Of a stretch of DNA of 64,000 bases, positions 34,365 to 43,186 are shown piece by piece. A program made the position numbers and the translations under genes. This DNA comes from Scatosoma sp045614565 (GTDB taxonomy: Bacteria; Bacillota; Clostridia; Christensenellales; Borkfalkiaceae): contig JAZLDG010000074.1 of NCBI GenBank assembly GCA_045614565.1, forward strand, positions 42,316 through 106,315, in the 5' to 3' direction. The number at the start of each line of letters is the position of its first letter. Within the stretch, counting starts at the first letter, position 1. The notes beneath the pieces are model-generated. The model did not search any database and had not been told where the DNA came from. It worked only from the letters and a program-made list of their open reading frames with translations.

Positions 34365-35195
34365 TTATCTCTTGTTGATAACGACGTCTTCAATGACTAC
34401 GGGCGAAGTCAAAACGTCAAACGTTTCCTTTTTGCCGTATTCGCTCATAAAGCGGTCGTCCGTATCGATATTGACGGTTACGCTACGCGCCGCACTCGAA
34501 GAAACGTAGGTCTTAATCGCCGCATCTAACGCCTTTAACGCGTCCACGCTGTCGTCGTTTAAGGTCGCAAACGTACAATATTTAGAATTGCTTTGTTCCG
34601 TTTCCACCAAGGAAATATAGAACTGCGACGTCGCGCTGTTGTATTTATAATCGCGTTGGAACTGTCCCGCTTCGGGATGCTCTACGTATACGCTGTCTTC
34701 ACATTCGGACTTATCCGTGTAATACATTGTTAACGCGCCGTAATTTTCTTTCTTGTTTCCGTTGGTAACTTCAAATTTATTCGCGCCAAACTCGCCGCAA
34801 AGCGTGTACGTGCTTTCGCCCTTACCGTTTGCGCCTTGCGTATAAACGGTGGACGGGAAGTTTTGATAGCCTTTTACCGTTTCGTAATAGTTTTTATACT
34901 GCAAAGCGTCGTTTTCGTACGAATACCCGCCCGTCAAAAGTCTGGTCGCGCTGTAATCGTGTACGCAAAGCCCGTCGTAATAATTTTCTTCCGCAAGCAC
35001 GAGAAAATGCTCGACGGTAGCGGGCGCAACCTTTCTAAACAAGGTATAATTGAGCTTATACGTTTCCCCTTCAAAGGAAATTTGGATTTGCACTTCGGGA
35101 TGCGAAGTTTCGCAAGCGGTTGCCATTCCCAAGCACCCAAACGCCGCCGTAGCCGCTAAAACGCCGCAAATTGTCTTTTTCAATATTTTCGCCAT
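34365..35195 (-). CDS. cyclophilin-like lipoprotein
   Basis: The 276-residue protein has an N-terminal signal with lipobox LGMATAC, so it is a lipoprotein outside the membrane. The mature part begins like a cyclophilin-type prolyl isomerase: YKLNYTLFRKVAPATVEHFL, then EENYYDGLCVHDY, with the fold continuing to VNIDTDDRFM. Several catalytic residues of classical cyclophilins are not evident, so activity is uncertain. Role inferred: folding of exported proteins. Confidence 0.68.
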   Translation of the reverse strand: MAKILKKTICGVLAATAAFGCLGMATACETSHPEVQIQISFEGETYKLNYTLFRKVAPATVEHFLVLAEENYYDGLCVHDYSATRLLTGGYSYENDALQYKNYYETVKGYQNFPSTVYTQGANGKGESTYTLCGEFGANKFEVTNGNKKENYGALTMYYTDKSECEDSVYVEHPEAGQFQRDYKYNSATSQFYISLVETEQSNSKYCTFATLNDDSVDALKALDAAIKTYVSSSAARSVTVNIDTDDRFMSEYGKKETFDVLTSPVVIEDVVINKR

Positions 35196-35317
35196 AATGA
35201 ACGCTCCATTATATATTACCCTTTTATTTTAACTTTTATTTCCTTTTCCGTCAAGCGGTTTTTATACTCTTTTTATAATTTTTATCCGATTTACACAATT
35301 TACCCCCCACAAACGCA

Positions 35318-35345
35318 TAAAGAGCGGAAACGTAACGCTTCCGCT
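35318..35345 (-). terminator. terminator after the 59-codon fragment
   Basis: AGAGCGGAAACG and CGCTTCCGCTCT form a hairpin. Confidence 0.65.
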
Positions 35346-35365
35346 CTCTATTCTTTAACTTACGA

Positions 35366-35545
35366 TTATTTCTTTTTGATAACGTTGGTATCGCCGTCCG
35401 TCCAACCGCTCAACGCGCCTTGGTACGTGTTACCGCTCATTGCGCTAACCGTATGATATACGCCGCCTTTCTTTTTCAAATACAAAACTTTTACATCCGT
35501 GCTATCATTCACAAAAGTATTGTTTTTAACTTCTACCGTAAGCAT
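35366..35545 (-). pseudogene. 59-codon orphan fragment, probable C-terminal remnant
   Basis: A minus-strand frame encodes a beta-rich C-terminal-like end (VKVLYLKKKGGVYHTVSA, GWTDGDTNVIKKK). There is no ribosome site before its ATG, and a TAG lies nine codons upstream. It resembles the tail of a repeat-containing surface protein whose upstream part has been lost. It could also be a genuine small ORF. The rest of 35196-35647 holds hairpins only. Confidence 0.4.
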
Positions 35546-35595
35546 CGTTTGATCTTGATCAGCAGACTATTTATTAGGTTTATCCGATTATTAAA

Positions 35596-35634
35596 AGCCG
35601 TGGCATTTTTGAGAAAAATACCACGGCTTTTGCT
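35596..35634. terminator. bidirectional hairpin terminator
   Basis: AAAAGCCGTGG and CCACGGCTTTT (with TTTTT/AAAAA extension) form a long stem. Confidence 0.75.
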
Positions 35635-35647
35635 TTTGAATTTATTT

Positions 35648-36229
35648 TTATAATACGTTTGCAAAATTATATACGATATCTACGATGCAAGCAAACAGTG
35701 CAAACGCCGCTAAAATCCGCACGAGCGTTACGGGCATTTTACCCAAAAGATTTTTAATAGGCGTAAACGCAAATTTCATAAAAAAGAATATAAGCGTTGC
35801 CCATACGAGCGACACGGGCAAACAAACGTACCCGTTCAAATTAAGCGGTTGGGGAGAATAATCCCAAAGCGGGTTATGAAAAAGTTTATCGAAAGCAAAG
35901 CCGACGATAAGCTCGGCAAGGCTGGGCACGATAAAACCGATTAAAAAGTAAAACAAATAACGGAACACACGGTTGTCTACCCCTTTCAAGACGCCTTTCG
36001 GCTCGTCGGGCGTACCCGCGAGCAAATACATTCCAAACAGCGAAACGCCGTAAATGGGGCAAAAGGGCAAAGTCATAAAACCGCGGTCTTGGAATTTCCC
36101 GAACGCGAGCCACACAAACCCCGTTTCAAACGCCCAACCCAAAAAGGATAAAATTAAAACGAGCAAAAAATATCGGCTTAAACCGTATTTTTGCTCGTTT
36201 ATTTTTGTTTTTTCGTAATTTTCCCGCAT
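35648..36229 (-). CDS. putative ABC-transporter type IV membrane protein (PF06541-like)
   Basis: The 193-residue protein starts at ATG 36229, just after the methyltransferase stop. It has about five hydrophobic helices. LSFLGWAFETGFVW and GFMTLPFCPIYGVSLFGMYL match the conserved part of the PF06541 putative permease family, often described only as a predicted ABC-transporter permease. No ATPase is adjacent, so transport function is unproven. Confidence 0.7.
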   Translation of the reverse strand: MRENYEKTKINEQKYGLSRYFLLVLILSFLGWAFETGFVWLAFGKFQDRGFMTLPFCPIYGVSLFGMYLLAGTPDEPKGVLKGVDNRVFRYLFYFLIGFIVPSLAELIVGFAFDKLFHNPLWDYSPQPLNLNGYVCLPVSLVWATLIFFFMKFAFTPIKNLLGKMPVTLVRILAAFALFACIVDIVYNFANVL

Positions 36230-36257
36230 ACGGATATTGTGTGCAATATCTCGTAAT

Positions 36258-37040
36258 TCAACTCTCGTATTCGTATAATTTATACAACTTTTTAGACGTT
36301 TTTCCCGCGTATACGGACTTAAAAACGAACTTTTCAAAACCTTGTAACTCATCAATGAGAAACGCGGGCGTGATTTCGTGTTCTTGCACGAAACGCAAAT
36401 TCGTATTTTCTTCCAAAACGCTTGAATTTTCCACGCCGAAAACTTGGGAAACGCCTACGTCGTTTATGGGATTTTTAATCTTCGACATCTTCGCCGCAAA
36501 GGGTGTATAACAATCCACCAACACGGATAAATGCGAAAACCGTATAGTAAGATTGTGCAGCGTTTGCCGTAATTCGGCGTTCGTCAAATACATACTCACA
36601 CCTTCTAAAATCACGATGGCGCGTTCTACTTGGGGTAAAAGCTCGATAAGCGCAGGCTCTTTGATATCCGCGGCAAGCAAACGGTAACGCTCCGTTTCCG
36701 TGTAATACCGCTTGCGCTCGGCAATGACGGCAGGAAAATCTACGTCAAACCATTGTAAAGCTCCATCCACTCTTTGCGCGCGGCTGTCCAAGCCGCAACC
36801 CAAATGCAATACAACGGCGTCAGGATATTCGGTTATTTTTGCTTTGACCCAGTTATCAAAAACCGCGGAACGCATACCCATATAATAGGCAAGCCACTTG
36901 GATTTGGATTTACCCTTCAAGGGGAATCGTTCTTTTTCCCAAATTTCTTCCGCTTTTTCGTCGCGAAGAATGATCCCCTTTTTGCTGACTAACGCTTTCC
37001 CGTAAAGCGGGATATATAAAGTTTTATTGACGTTATTCAT
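36258..37040 (-). CDS. class I SAM-dependent methyltransferase, LCM/Tcmp family
   Basis: The 260-residue protein has the SAM-binding motif VVLHLGCGLDSRAQR at ~76-90, then LQWFDVDFPAVIAERKRYY and VILEGVSMYLT. This combination is typical of the leucine-carboxymethyltransferase-like (PPM1/TcmP) family. In bacteria these methylate small molecules; the substrate cannot be read from the sequence. It lies 29 bases upstream of the PF06541-like gene, suggesting co-transcription. Confidence 0.82.
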   Translation of the reverse strand: MNNVNKTLYIPLYGKALVSKKGIILRDEKAEEIWEKERFPLKGKSKSKWLAYYMGMRSAVFDNWVKAKITEYPDAVVLHLGCGLDSRAQRVDGALQWFDVDFPAVIAERKRYYTETERYRLLAADIKEPALIELLPQVERAIVILEGVSMYLTNAELRQTLHNLTIRFSHLSVLVDCYTPFAAKMSKIKNPINDVGVSQVFGVENSSVLEENTNLRFVQEHEITPAFLIDELQGFEKFVFKSVYAGKTSKKLYKLYEYES

Positions 37041-37104
37041 TTTCTTTATTTCTATATTGATTTTTATTTTACAAAATTCCTATGTTGGGAGCGTTTTTCC
37101 TTTT

Positions 37105-37635
37105 TCATTGCAAGATTTTTACAAGTTCTTTTAGATTTTTTCGTTTCTTTGTGCGGAGCTTATCTTCGTCCTTGGCGTAACCCAAAATAATCACGAGCCG
37201 AACGGTGCCGTCAAGAGCGCAAATACTTCGTATTTCTTCGTCGTTGAGCCAGCCGAGAATACACGTTCCAAGTCCTTGCGCCGTCGCTTCCGCCGTGATA
37301 TACGCCGTAACGATACCGATATCGATCGAACGGTAATCGTTCTTTTTTACCTTTGCGCCCACCCCCGCCGTTAGCGCGTACGGCTTTTCCAAAATAACCA
37401 ACGCCACAGGCGCATCGGTGGCAAATTTGTTCATTCCCATTCCTTGCGTAGCTTTTTCCACCCTTTTTGCGATTTCCCCGTAACAAACGGTAATTTGATA
37501 GGGTTGACCGTTACAAGCGGACGGAGCAAGCCGCGCCGCTTCTAAAATGCAATCAATTTTGTCCTGTTCCACTGCGCGGTCGGGGTTATAACTACGGCAA
37601 GATTGCCTTGTTTTTGCTATTTCACTAAAATCCAT
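37105..37635 (-). CDS. nitroreductase-family FMN oxidoreductase
   Basis: The 176-residue protein begins with the FMN-phosphate motif KTRQSCRSYNPDRAV and contains LEAARLAPSACNGQPY and QGLGTCILGWLNDEEI. It is a small, single-domain member of the nitroreductase superfamily. Physiological substrates in anaerobes are usually quinones, flavins or nitro compounds. It is the last host gene before the disrupted tRNA. Confidence 0.88.
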   Translation of the reverse strand: MDFSEIAKTRQSCRSYNPDRAVEQDKIDCILEAARLAPSACNGQPYQITVCYGEIAKRVEKATQGMGMNKFATDAPVALVILEKPYALTAGVGAKVKKNDYRSIDIGIVTAYITAEATAQGLGTCILGWLNDEEIRSICALDGTVRLVIILGYAKDEDKLRTKKRKNLKELVKILQ

Positions 37636-37656
37636 CTTTTTCCCTTTTTGCTTAAT

Positions 37657-37700
37657 TGGTACTCCCGACGAGAATCGAACTCATAATTGTCCCTTAGGAG
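37657..37700 (-). pseudogene. 3' half of the host tRNA-Arg(CCU), cut at the anticodon loop (att site)
   Basis: Read on the minus strand, this is CTCCTAA then GGGAC (anticodon stem 3' arm), AATT, a T-arm ATGAG/TTCGATT/CTCGT, acceptor arm CGGGAGT, and ACCA. The missing 5' half is at 44966-45003 and pairs with it in both acceptor and anticodon stems. The 7-bp sequence TTAGGAG at 37694-37700 is one copy of the integration core. Confidence 0.9.
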
Positions 37701-37927
37701 CACATCCAAACTGTTGATATAATTCTAAATTCTATGGATTAACCGTAATTTTATATATTTTATGGATATTTTTCTTTCAATAAAATGGATGTTGTAATAA
37801 ATTATGGACGTTTCAAAACAACTTTTATTCTAAAATTATTCCTATTTTATTCCAATTCACTTTTCCCTCCTCTAAAAAGTTATTAAAATCATTTTCAAAA
37901 TTAAAAATCTAAATATTGGATTTTTGG
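37701..37927. other. AT-rich left end of the element without genes
   Basis: No gene is seen. There are several ATGGAT-type repeats (37733, 37761, 37784, 37803) and TAAAATTATTCCTA at 37831-37844, which is repeated at 44860-44873. They are candidates for recombinase or accessory-protein binding sites. Confidence 0.5.
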
Positions 37928-37956
37928 TTGAATTTTTTAGATGGATATGCTATAAT
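37928..37956 (+). promoter_or_regulatory. promoter of the element's XRE-led gene set
   Basis: TTGAAT (37928-37933), 17 bases, TATAAT (37951-37956), 39 bases before the XRE gene. Confidence 0.75.
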
Positions 37957-37994
37957 AGTAAAAACTGATTTTTTATTAAGGATGGTGCTATAAA

Positions 37995-38201
37995 ATGGCT
38001 GTCAGTTATAAAAAGCTATGGAAACTTTTAATTGATAAGGATATGAAGAAAAAAGACCTTCGTATTGCTACGGGTATGACTACTACTGCGCTTGCAAAAC
38101 TCGGTAAAAACGAACACGTAAACACCGAAATTTTGGCTAAAATCTGCAAAGTTTTAGATTGCAATATAGAAGATATTGTGGAAGTTGTAGATGAAAAGTA
38201 A
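37995..38201 (+). CDS. XRE-family (HTH_26-like) regulator, 68 residues
   Basis: This small DNA-binding protein consists of one helix-turn-helix domain: LWKLLIDKDMKKKDLRIATG and NTEILAKICKVLDCNIEDIV. It is the first gene of the element after the left attachment site. It probably controls its own promoter and the downstream cargo, since the genes run in the same direction with a 67-base gap. Its family is common in mobile elements of Clostridia. Confidence 0.88.
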   Translation: MAVSYKKLWKLLIDKDMKKKDLRIATGMTTTALAKLGKNEHVNTEILAKICKVLDCNIEDIVEVVDEK

Positions 38202-38268
38202 AAACTTTTATAAATATGACAAGCGTTGTCGTATTTAGCGTAATAAAATTAATTTTATAGGTGAAATA

Positions 38269-38922
38269 ATGGCAGAAATGGTCTCTTGGATGAATGATAA
38301 CAATGGCTTTATAATGGGGCTTTTAACTTTGGTATATGTTATAGCTACTATTTGTATCTGTGTTTTTAATTATAAATCAGCGACTGCGGCACGTAAACAA
38401 ACTGAAACCCAAATAAATCAATTTAATGCAACGAATCGCCCTAATATTATTCCTTGTTTTACAATGATAGAAGGTGCAATGTTTTGTTTAACCTTCAAAA
38501 ATATAGGAAACGAATGTGCAAAGAATCTAAAAATAACGATTAATAAGGAATGGTTTAATTGCTTTGATGAAGCGTTAAAACAAAAACAAATGCCCGGCAA
38601 TATGAAAGAGTCCTTGCAAAACGAATTTTTTCTTCCCCCTAACGATGATATTAAATTTGTTCTTATGATTCCAGGGGATGGTACAACAATGTATCAAGAA
38701 CTTAGTAAAGAAAAAATAAAAATTCATTTATCATATAATCGAAACAATTCCCAAGAATCTTTTAATGATGATTTTGAGTTGGATTTATTGGCAATGGCAG
38801 GATTGATACTTGATAAATCAGACTTTATTAGAAAAATGGAAAAACAAGAAAAGGCATTAAAAGACATATCGAAAAATATTAAAAGCGTAGAAAAAGCAAT
38901 TGCAAAGGAGAAAAACTTATGA
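38269..38922 (+). CDS. single-span membrane protein coupled to the GmrSD-like gene
   Basis: The 217-residue protein has one N-terminal transmembrane segment, GFIMGLLTLVYVIATICICV (13-32). After it come a short Gln-rich linker and a beta-rich central domain (about 58-180), and then a Lys/Glu coiled coil (IRKMEKQEKALKDISKNIKS). No known family is evident. Its stop overlaps the ATG of the DUF262/DUF1524 gene by 4 bases (ATGA), so the two are translated together. I infer a membrane partner of the nuclease-like protein. Confidence 0.72.
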   Translation: MAEMVSWMNDNNGFIMGLLTLVYVIATICICVFNYKSATAARKQTETQINQFNATNRPNIIPCFTMIEGAMFCLTFKNIGNECAKNLKITINKEWFNCFDEALKQKQMPGNMKESLQNEFFLPPNDDIKFVLMIPGDGTTMYQELSKEKIKIHLSYNRNNSQESFNDDFELDLLAMAGLILDKSDFIRKMEKQEKALKDISKNIKSVEKAIAKEKNL

Positions 38923-41012
38923 AAGTAGAAAAATATAGAGTTCTTGGAGAGTTAATTGAGACGAATAAACGTCAATTTGTTATCCCTGTCTATCAAAGAA
39001 ACTATGATTGGGGAAAACAACACTGCAAAAAACTTTATGACGATATTATTTCTGCATATGAGTTAGATAGATTTCACTTTATCGGTTCAATCGTTTATGT
39101 CGACCAAGGTGAAGAAAATAAAATATATAGATATTTAATAATTGACGGACAGCAAAGAATCACAACACTTTTTTTATTGCTCAAAGCTCTTCTTGATTCA
39201 ACCGAAGACGAAAACCTTAAAAAAGAGTTTGAAGATATTCTTTTTAATATCGACAAATATAATGACTTAAAACTAACAGACCAAACAAAAATAAAGTTAA
39301 AGCCAATCAAAAGCGATAATGACCAATTTATGCTTTTGATGAAAAATGATTTGCAAGCGATTGATAGAAGTTCAAACATTTTTATTAACTATGACTATAT
39401 GAAAAAGTTGATTTCAAAATCAAACGCATTAGGTATAACAACTAAAGATATTTTGTCAGGTATCAAGAAATTAACTTCAGCAGTCATTATACTTGACCCA
39501 AAAGAAGATGAACCACAAGTGGTTTTTGAGTCTATCAACTCAACAGGGTTAGACCTTTCTCTTGCAGATTTAATTAGAAACTTTATTCTAATGACTGATA
39601 AAAATCAAGAAAAACTTTTTGAAGACTATTGGATTAAAATCGAAAATAATGTTGGGCAAAATAAAATGCCCGCCTTTATTACGGATTTCTTGCAGTTTTC
39701 TTGTCGTGAGATTGTTTCCACTAAAAATGCTTATATTGTCTTTAAAAACTATTTTAAGACAGAGAATTTCTCTAATGAACAAATGTTAGAAAAGTTATTG
39801 CATTATTCTGCTTTCTACAAGGCATTTTTAGGCAATGATACACAAACATATTCTCACATCGTAAACAAAAAATTGGCAGGATTTAATGCATTAGACCAAG
39901 GGACTATATATCAATTTTTATTCCACATTTTCGACGATTACGATGCAGGCATTATTTCAATTGAAGATTTAGAAAAGATTGTTACGTTCTTCTTTAATTA
40001 TTTACTCCGTAGAATTGTTTGTGGGGTTGGCTCTAATAGTTTAAGAGGACTATATAAAACTCTATACAATAGAATTTTTGCCGATAAAAAGAATTTGGAA
40101 AATTACTACGACTCTATTATTCAATTCTTCTTACAGTTGAATACAAAGGATGCAGTTCCTTCTGATTCAGCGTTTAAGGATGCCTTAATAAACACTGATA
40201 TTTATAACAAGAAAAACGTTTGTAAATATCTCTTAAAATCAATAGAAGATATTGCAGAAGATGGAAGTGAAAGCAAAGAGATATTAGACGTTTCCACTCT
40301 TTCTATTGAACATATAATGCCGCAAAAACTTTCAGATTATTGGCAAACAGCGCTCGGCAATAATTATGCCAAAATACACGAAAAATACTTACATAATCTC
40401 GGTAACTTAACGTTAACGGGTTATAATAGTGAATTAGGACAAAAAACTTTTGACGAAAAGAAGCAATTAATCATAGATAAAAACTCTCATATTGTTGCTC
40501 TTAACAAAGATGTTTTATCTCAAACTTCTTGGGGCGAAAAAGAAATTAAAAATCGTGCAGACCGCTTAAGTGCTATTTTATTAAAGTTATTCTATATTGA
40601 TAAGCCGCAAAAATATATTCAATTTCAAAATGATACGGAAAGGCGTTATTCGGTTGGAGAAAACTTCGATGCTACGGGAACTAAGCCAAACACTTGCATT
40701 TTCTTTGGCAATACCTTAACGGTTAGTTCTTATGCAGACTTATTATCAAAAGTTATGGAAGTGTTCTATGATTTAGATAACGATGTAATAAATGAATTAG
40801 CGAATAAAAATTACAAGTTAGCAAGCGCATCAAGAACATATATTACCCACGATGCTGAAAAATTAAGAAAAGCTGTTGAAATTTACGAAACAGGCATATT
40901 TTTTGAATCAAATTTAAGTGCAAATAACATTATTTCTTTCTTAAAGAGTCTTTTAGATGTGTTTGAGCTTGATTATACCGAACTTGTAATTTGTGTAGAT
41001 TCTAAACAATAA
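38919..41012 (+). CDS. GmrSD-like DUF262/DUF1524 protein (type IV restriction-like)
   Basis: The 697-residue protein has a DUF262 (GmrS-like) domain: FVIPVYQRNYDW at 20-31 and the nucleotide-sensing LIIDGQQRITTLF at 73-85, with QVVFESINSTGLDLS following. The DUF1524 (GmrD-like) His-Me nuclease region has IEHIMPQ near 463-469 and HNLGNLTLTGYNSELGQKTF near 491-510. The remaining ~130 C-terminal residues are unassigned. GmrSD enzymes cleave modified phage DNA using NTPs; this target is inferred, not shown. Here the protein is paired with a membrane protein. Confidence 0.88.
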   Translation: MKVEKYRVLGELIETNKRQFVIPVYQRNYDWGKQHCKKLYDDIISAYELDRFHFIGSIVYVDQGEENKIYRYLIIDGQQRITTLFLLLKALLDSTEDENLKKEFEDILFNIDKYNDLKLTDQTKIKLKPIKSDNDQFMLLMKNDLQAIDRSSNIFINYDYMKKLISKSNALGITTKDILSGIKKLTSAVIILDPKEDEPQVVFESINSTGLDLSLADLIRNFILMTDKNQEKLFEDYWIKIENNVGQNKMPAFITDFLQFSCREIVSTKNAYIVFKNYFKTENFSNEQMLEKLLHYSAFYKAFLGNDTQTYSHIVNKKLAGFNALDQGTIYQFLFHIFDDYDAGIISIEDLEKIVTFFFNYLLRRIVCGVGSNSLRGLYKTLYNRIFADKKNLENYYDSIIQFFLQLNTKDAVPSDSAFKDALINTDIYNKKNVCKYLLKSIEDIAEDGSESKEILDVSTLSIEHIMPQKLSDYWQTALGNNYAKIHEKYLHNLGNLTLTGYNSELGQKTFDEKKQLIIDKNSHIVALNKDVLSQTSWGEKEIKNRADRLSAILLKLFYIDKPQKYIQFQNDTERRYSVGENFDATGTKPNTCIFFGNTLTVSSYADLLSKVMEVFYDLDNDVINELANKNYKLASASRTYITHDAEKLRKAVEIYETGIFFESNLSANNIISFLKSLLDVFELDYTELVICVDSKQ

Positions 41013-41028
41013 AACAAAGGAGAAAATT

Positions 41029-41253
41029 ATGTTTGACCCAAATTGGTATTATAACCCTAACTGTTTTAATCCACAAGCTTACGCTCAAATGCAAGCGCAA
41101 CAACAATATGAGCAAGAACAGCAGAAAGATGTATATAACGCAATAAAAGCCTATAGCGATTTTCTAGATGCAATGGAAAAGTTAGACCCTGCGCATAAGC
41201 AAGATGTATTTCGCGGTTGTTTTGTTGAGATTGCTAAACGTATGCATTGGTAA
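41029..41253 (+). CDS. small Gln-rich protein, 74 residues
   Basis: The N-terminus is Asn/Gln/Tyr-rich (FDPNWYYNPNCFNPQAYAQM) and is followed by two helices (YNAIKAYSDFLDAMEKLDPA and onward). It starts 16 bases after the GmrSD-like gene with AAAGGAG. I do not recognise a function; similar small proteins occur in clostridial mobile elements. By position it belongs to the cargo operon. Confidence 0.65.
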   Translation: MFDPNWYYNPNCFNPQAYAQMQAQQQYEQEQQKDVYNAIKAYSDFLDAMEKLDPAHKQDVFRGCFVEIAKRMHW

Positions 41254-41296
41254 TTTTACACACAAAAAAATTGGTAAATAATATAGGAGAAAAGAA

Positions 41297-41992
41297 ATGC
41301 CCTTTAGTGAAAAAACAAAAGAAGACGCAATGATAGCGTGTGGGAGACACTGCTGCATCTGTCATAAGTTTTGTGGCAATAAAATGGAAGTCCATCATAT
41401 AACTCCACAAAAAGATGGTGGTGAAGACACATTTGAAAACGCTATTCCCCTTTGCTTTGATTGCCACGCCGAAGTGGGTGCGTATAATACAAGTCACCCT
41501 AAGGGTGTTAAGTTCTCTAAAACTGAATTAAAGCGCCATCGCGATAATTGGTATAAATGTGTTAAGCAAGGTAATATAACAAGCGATACAATTCCACCGA
41601 TGAAATTATTGCGTGAAGAAGGATTTAAAGAAACCCCACTCGTTCGCATAACATCAGGAATACAACTATTAAATGCGTTGAGTGGTTGTTGTGGAGCTCA
41701 ATATAATTACGAAGAACCCAAAACGAGAGAAGAAGCATCAATTATAAGCGAATTTCAAAAAGAAATGGAATATTTATCGGATGCGGATTCTCTTATCGAA
41801 GAAAGCGAAAGAGTTCTAATAGGGTTTGACTTAAATGACTTAATAACTAAAATGGATGAGAAAGGTTTTTGGATTTTTATAGGAAGAGAAAATCGCGTCT
41901 TAACGGGTGGCGTAATCAAAGAGCCTGAAAGTTTTCCGATATTACATATTTACATTCTAAAAAAAGACAATATAACAATTAAAAATTGTTAA
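41297..41992 (+). CDS. HNH endonuclease with unassigned C-terminal domain
   Basis: The N-terminal 65 residues form a classical HNH zinc finger: CGRHCCICHKFCG, MEVHHITPQKDGGEDTFENA, then PLCFDCHAEVG. The C-terminal ~150 residues (85-231) have no recognised domain, but include ESERVLIGFDLNDLITKMDE. It is the last gene of the XRE-led series. DNA cleavage as part of a defence module is inferred from the fold and the neighbourhood. Confidence 0.83.
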   Translation: MPFSEKTKEDAMIACGRHCCICHKFCGNKMEVHHITPQKDGGEDTFENAIPLCFDCHAEVGAYNTSHPKGVKFSKTELKRHRDNWYKCVKQGNITSDTIPPMKLLREEGFKETPLVRITSGIQLLNALSGCCGAQYNYEEPKTREEASIISEFQKEMEYLSDADSLIEESERVLIGFDLNDLITKMDEKGFWIFIGRENRVLTGGVIKEPESFPILHIYILKKDNITIKNC

Positions 41993-42507
41993 AATCTTTA
42001 CAAAAGTAGGCAGATTCCCAAGAACGTGGGCGTTTGCCTATTAAATTTTCACAACTCAATATATCTACCCTATTTAGGCGAGTGGAATTTGTTCTACTTG
42101 CCTTTTTTATGTCCTAAAATTGCTTTCGTGGTTGTTTTTTTAAAAATTTTTCAGCATTATAAAGTAGATGGGGTTGCAAAATGCAAAAAAAGTCAGGGAT
42201 ATATAATAGGAGGGTTATTTTCGCTTAAAAAATTCAGCAATATAAAGTGAGTGGTTGTTTTTTAAGAAAAAAGTAAGGAATATATAGTGTAAGGACAAAC
42301 AAAAATATAACCGCTTGGTGCGGTGCGGAAATCAAAAAATTGTAAGCAGGATAAGAAAACCGCACCAAGTTGCAAATTTTCCTATTTTACCAAGCAGGTA
42401 AAGGAAAATGCAACAGGTCGCAGTTTCGACTTTTCAAACAATCGGGAAACCCGATTTTTGCTCTACTCCCCACCACCCAAACATTAACCACAAGGAGGAA
42501 AAATTTT
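41993..42507 (+). other. gene-free leader region upstream of tnpV with stacked hairpins
   Basis: No convincing gene is seen. There are two imperfect ~77-base direct repeats (TTCAGCA(T/A)TATAAAGT at about 42152 and 42230). An 11-bp stem, CTTGGTGCGGT/ACCGCACCAAG, lies at 42314-42324 and 42359-42369. A second long imperfect hairpin is at 42370-42413. The terminator-like AATCGGG/CCCGATT with a T-run is at 42440-42459. This could be an attenuation leader or an origin-like region. Confidence 0.5.
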
Positions 42508-42534
42508 ATGAAAAATATTTTAGATTTTTATTAA
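42508..42534 (+). CDS. eight-codon leader peptide MKNILDFY
   Basis: ATG to TAA encodes only eight residues but has a near-perfect ribosome site (AAGGAGG) 8 bases before it. It lies between the terminator-like hairpin and tnpV, so translation-coupled control is plausible. Confidence 0.45.
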   Translation: MKNILDFY

Positions 42535-42610
42535 AAACAGCTTGACTTTGTTTGTTGAATATGATATTCGTATTAATACGACAATGCACTACGGTTAAGG
42601 AGATTTCAAA

Positions 42611-42931
42611 ATGAAAGAATTAACGTTAGAAGAAGTAATGGAATATCAGCGAACACACCCACCCGTTAAGCACGTTTACGGCAGATGGGGAAACTTAAAA
42701 AAGCAATACTTAATAGACACGGGCAAAGATTGGCTGATTGCAGATTTACCCACCTATCTTCACGGTATTGATAAAGCTGCCGAACAAATTTGGGAAGTTA
42801 TGAGAGAAAAACTCTTAAAGCGCCCCGAATATAAAAAGACGGGCGAATTTATGCACGACGTTAAAATTGAAACGGAAATCAAAAACCGTATTGACGAAGA
42901 AATCTTAACCGAACTTATTTACGTGGATTAA
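42611..42931 (+). CDS. TnpV-like transposon protein
   Basis: The 106-residue protein resembles TnpV, a small protein of unknown biochemical role found in Clostridia transposons and integrative elements. Segments are VYGRWGNLKKQYLIDTGKDW, LPTYLHGIDKAAEQIWEVM and a final ILTELIYVD. It follows AAGGAG. It leads the tnpV-76aa-integrase series. Confidence 0.75.
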   Translation: MKELTLEEVMEYQRTHPPVKHVYGRWGNLKKQYLIDTGKDWLIADLPTYLHGIDKAAEQIWEVMREKLLKRPEYKKTGEFMHDVKIETEIKNRIDEEILTELIYVD

Positions 42932-42944
42932 AGGAGAAAACACT

Positions 42945-43175
42945 ATGAATAGAAAAGAAGATACACCTATTAGAATTAGTCGTAGAACATACGAAGAAAA
43001 ACACAAAGTAGAACGCAAAAAACTCAATAAGGTTTGGGGAACGAGCATCCCCCGTAAAGATGCTGAAAAAATTGATGCTTTCTTATCAAGCAAAGGATTA
43101 TCAAAGGTAGATTTGATAATGGCAGGCTATGCAACGTTGATTGAGCAATTTGAAAGCAAGAAAAGTAATGATTAA
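42945..43175 (+). CDS. small basic protein before the integrase (possible accessory factor)
   Basis: This 76-residue, strongly basic protein (ISRRTYEEKHKVERKKLNKV) ends in a helix pair (KIDAFLSSKGLSKVDLIMAG). It lies 11 bases before the integrase and 13 after tnpV. A ribbon-helix-helix-like or excisionase-type DNA-binding role is a guess from size, charge and position. Confidence 0.6.
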   Translation: MNRKEDTPIRISRRTYEEKHKVERKKLNKVWGTSIPRKDAEKIDAFLSSKGLSKVDLIMAGYATLIEQFESKKSND

Positions 43176-43186
43176 GGAGGAATTAT

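Noticed and set aside
42026..42250. 74-codon frame in the tnpV leader region
   Set aside because: Its composition is atypical, it lacks a ribosome site, and it covers one of the imperfect direct repeats.
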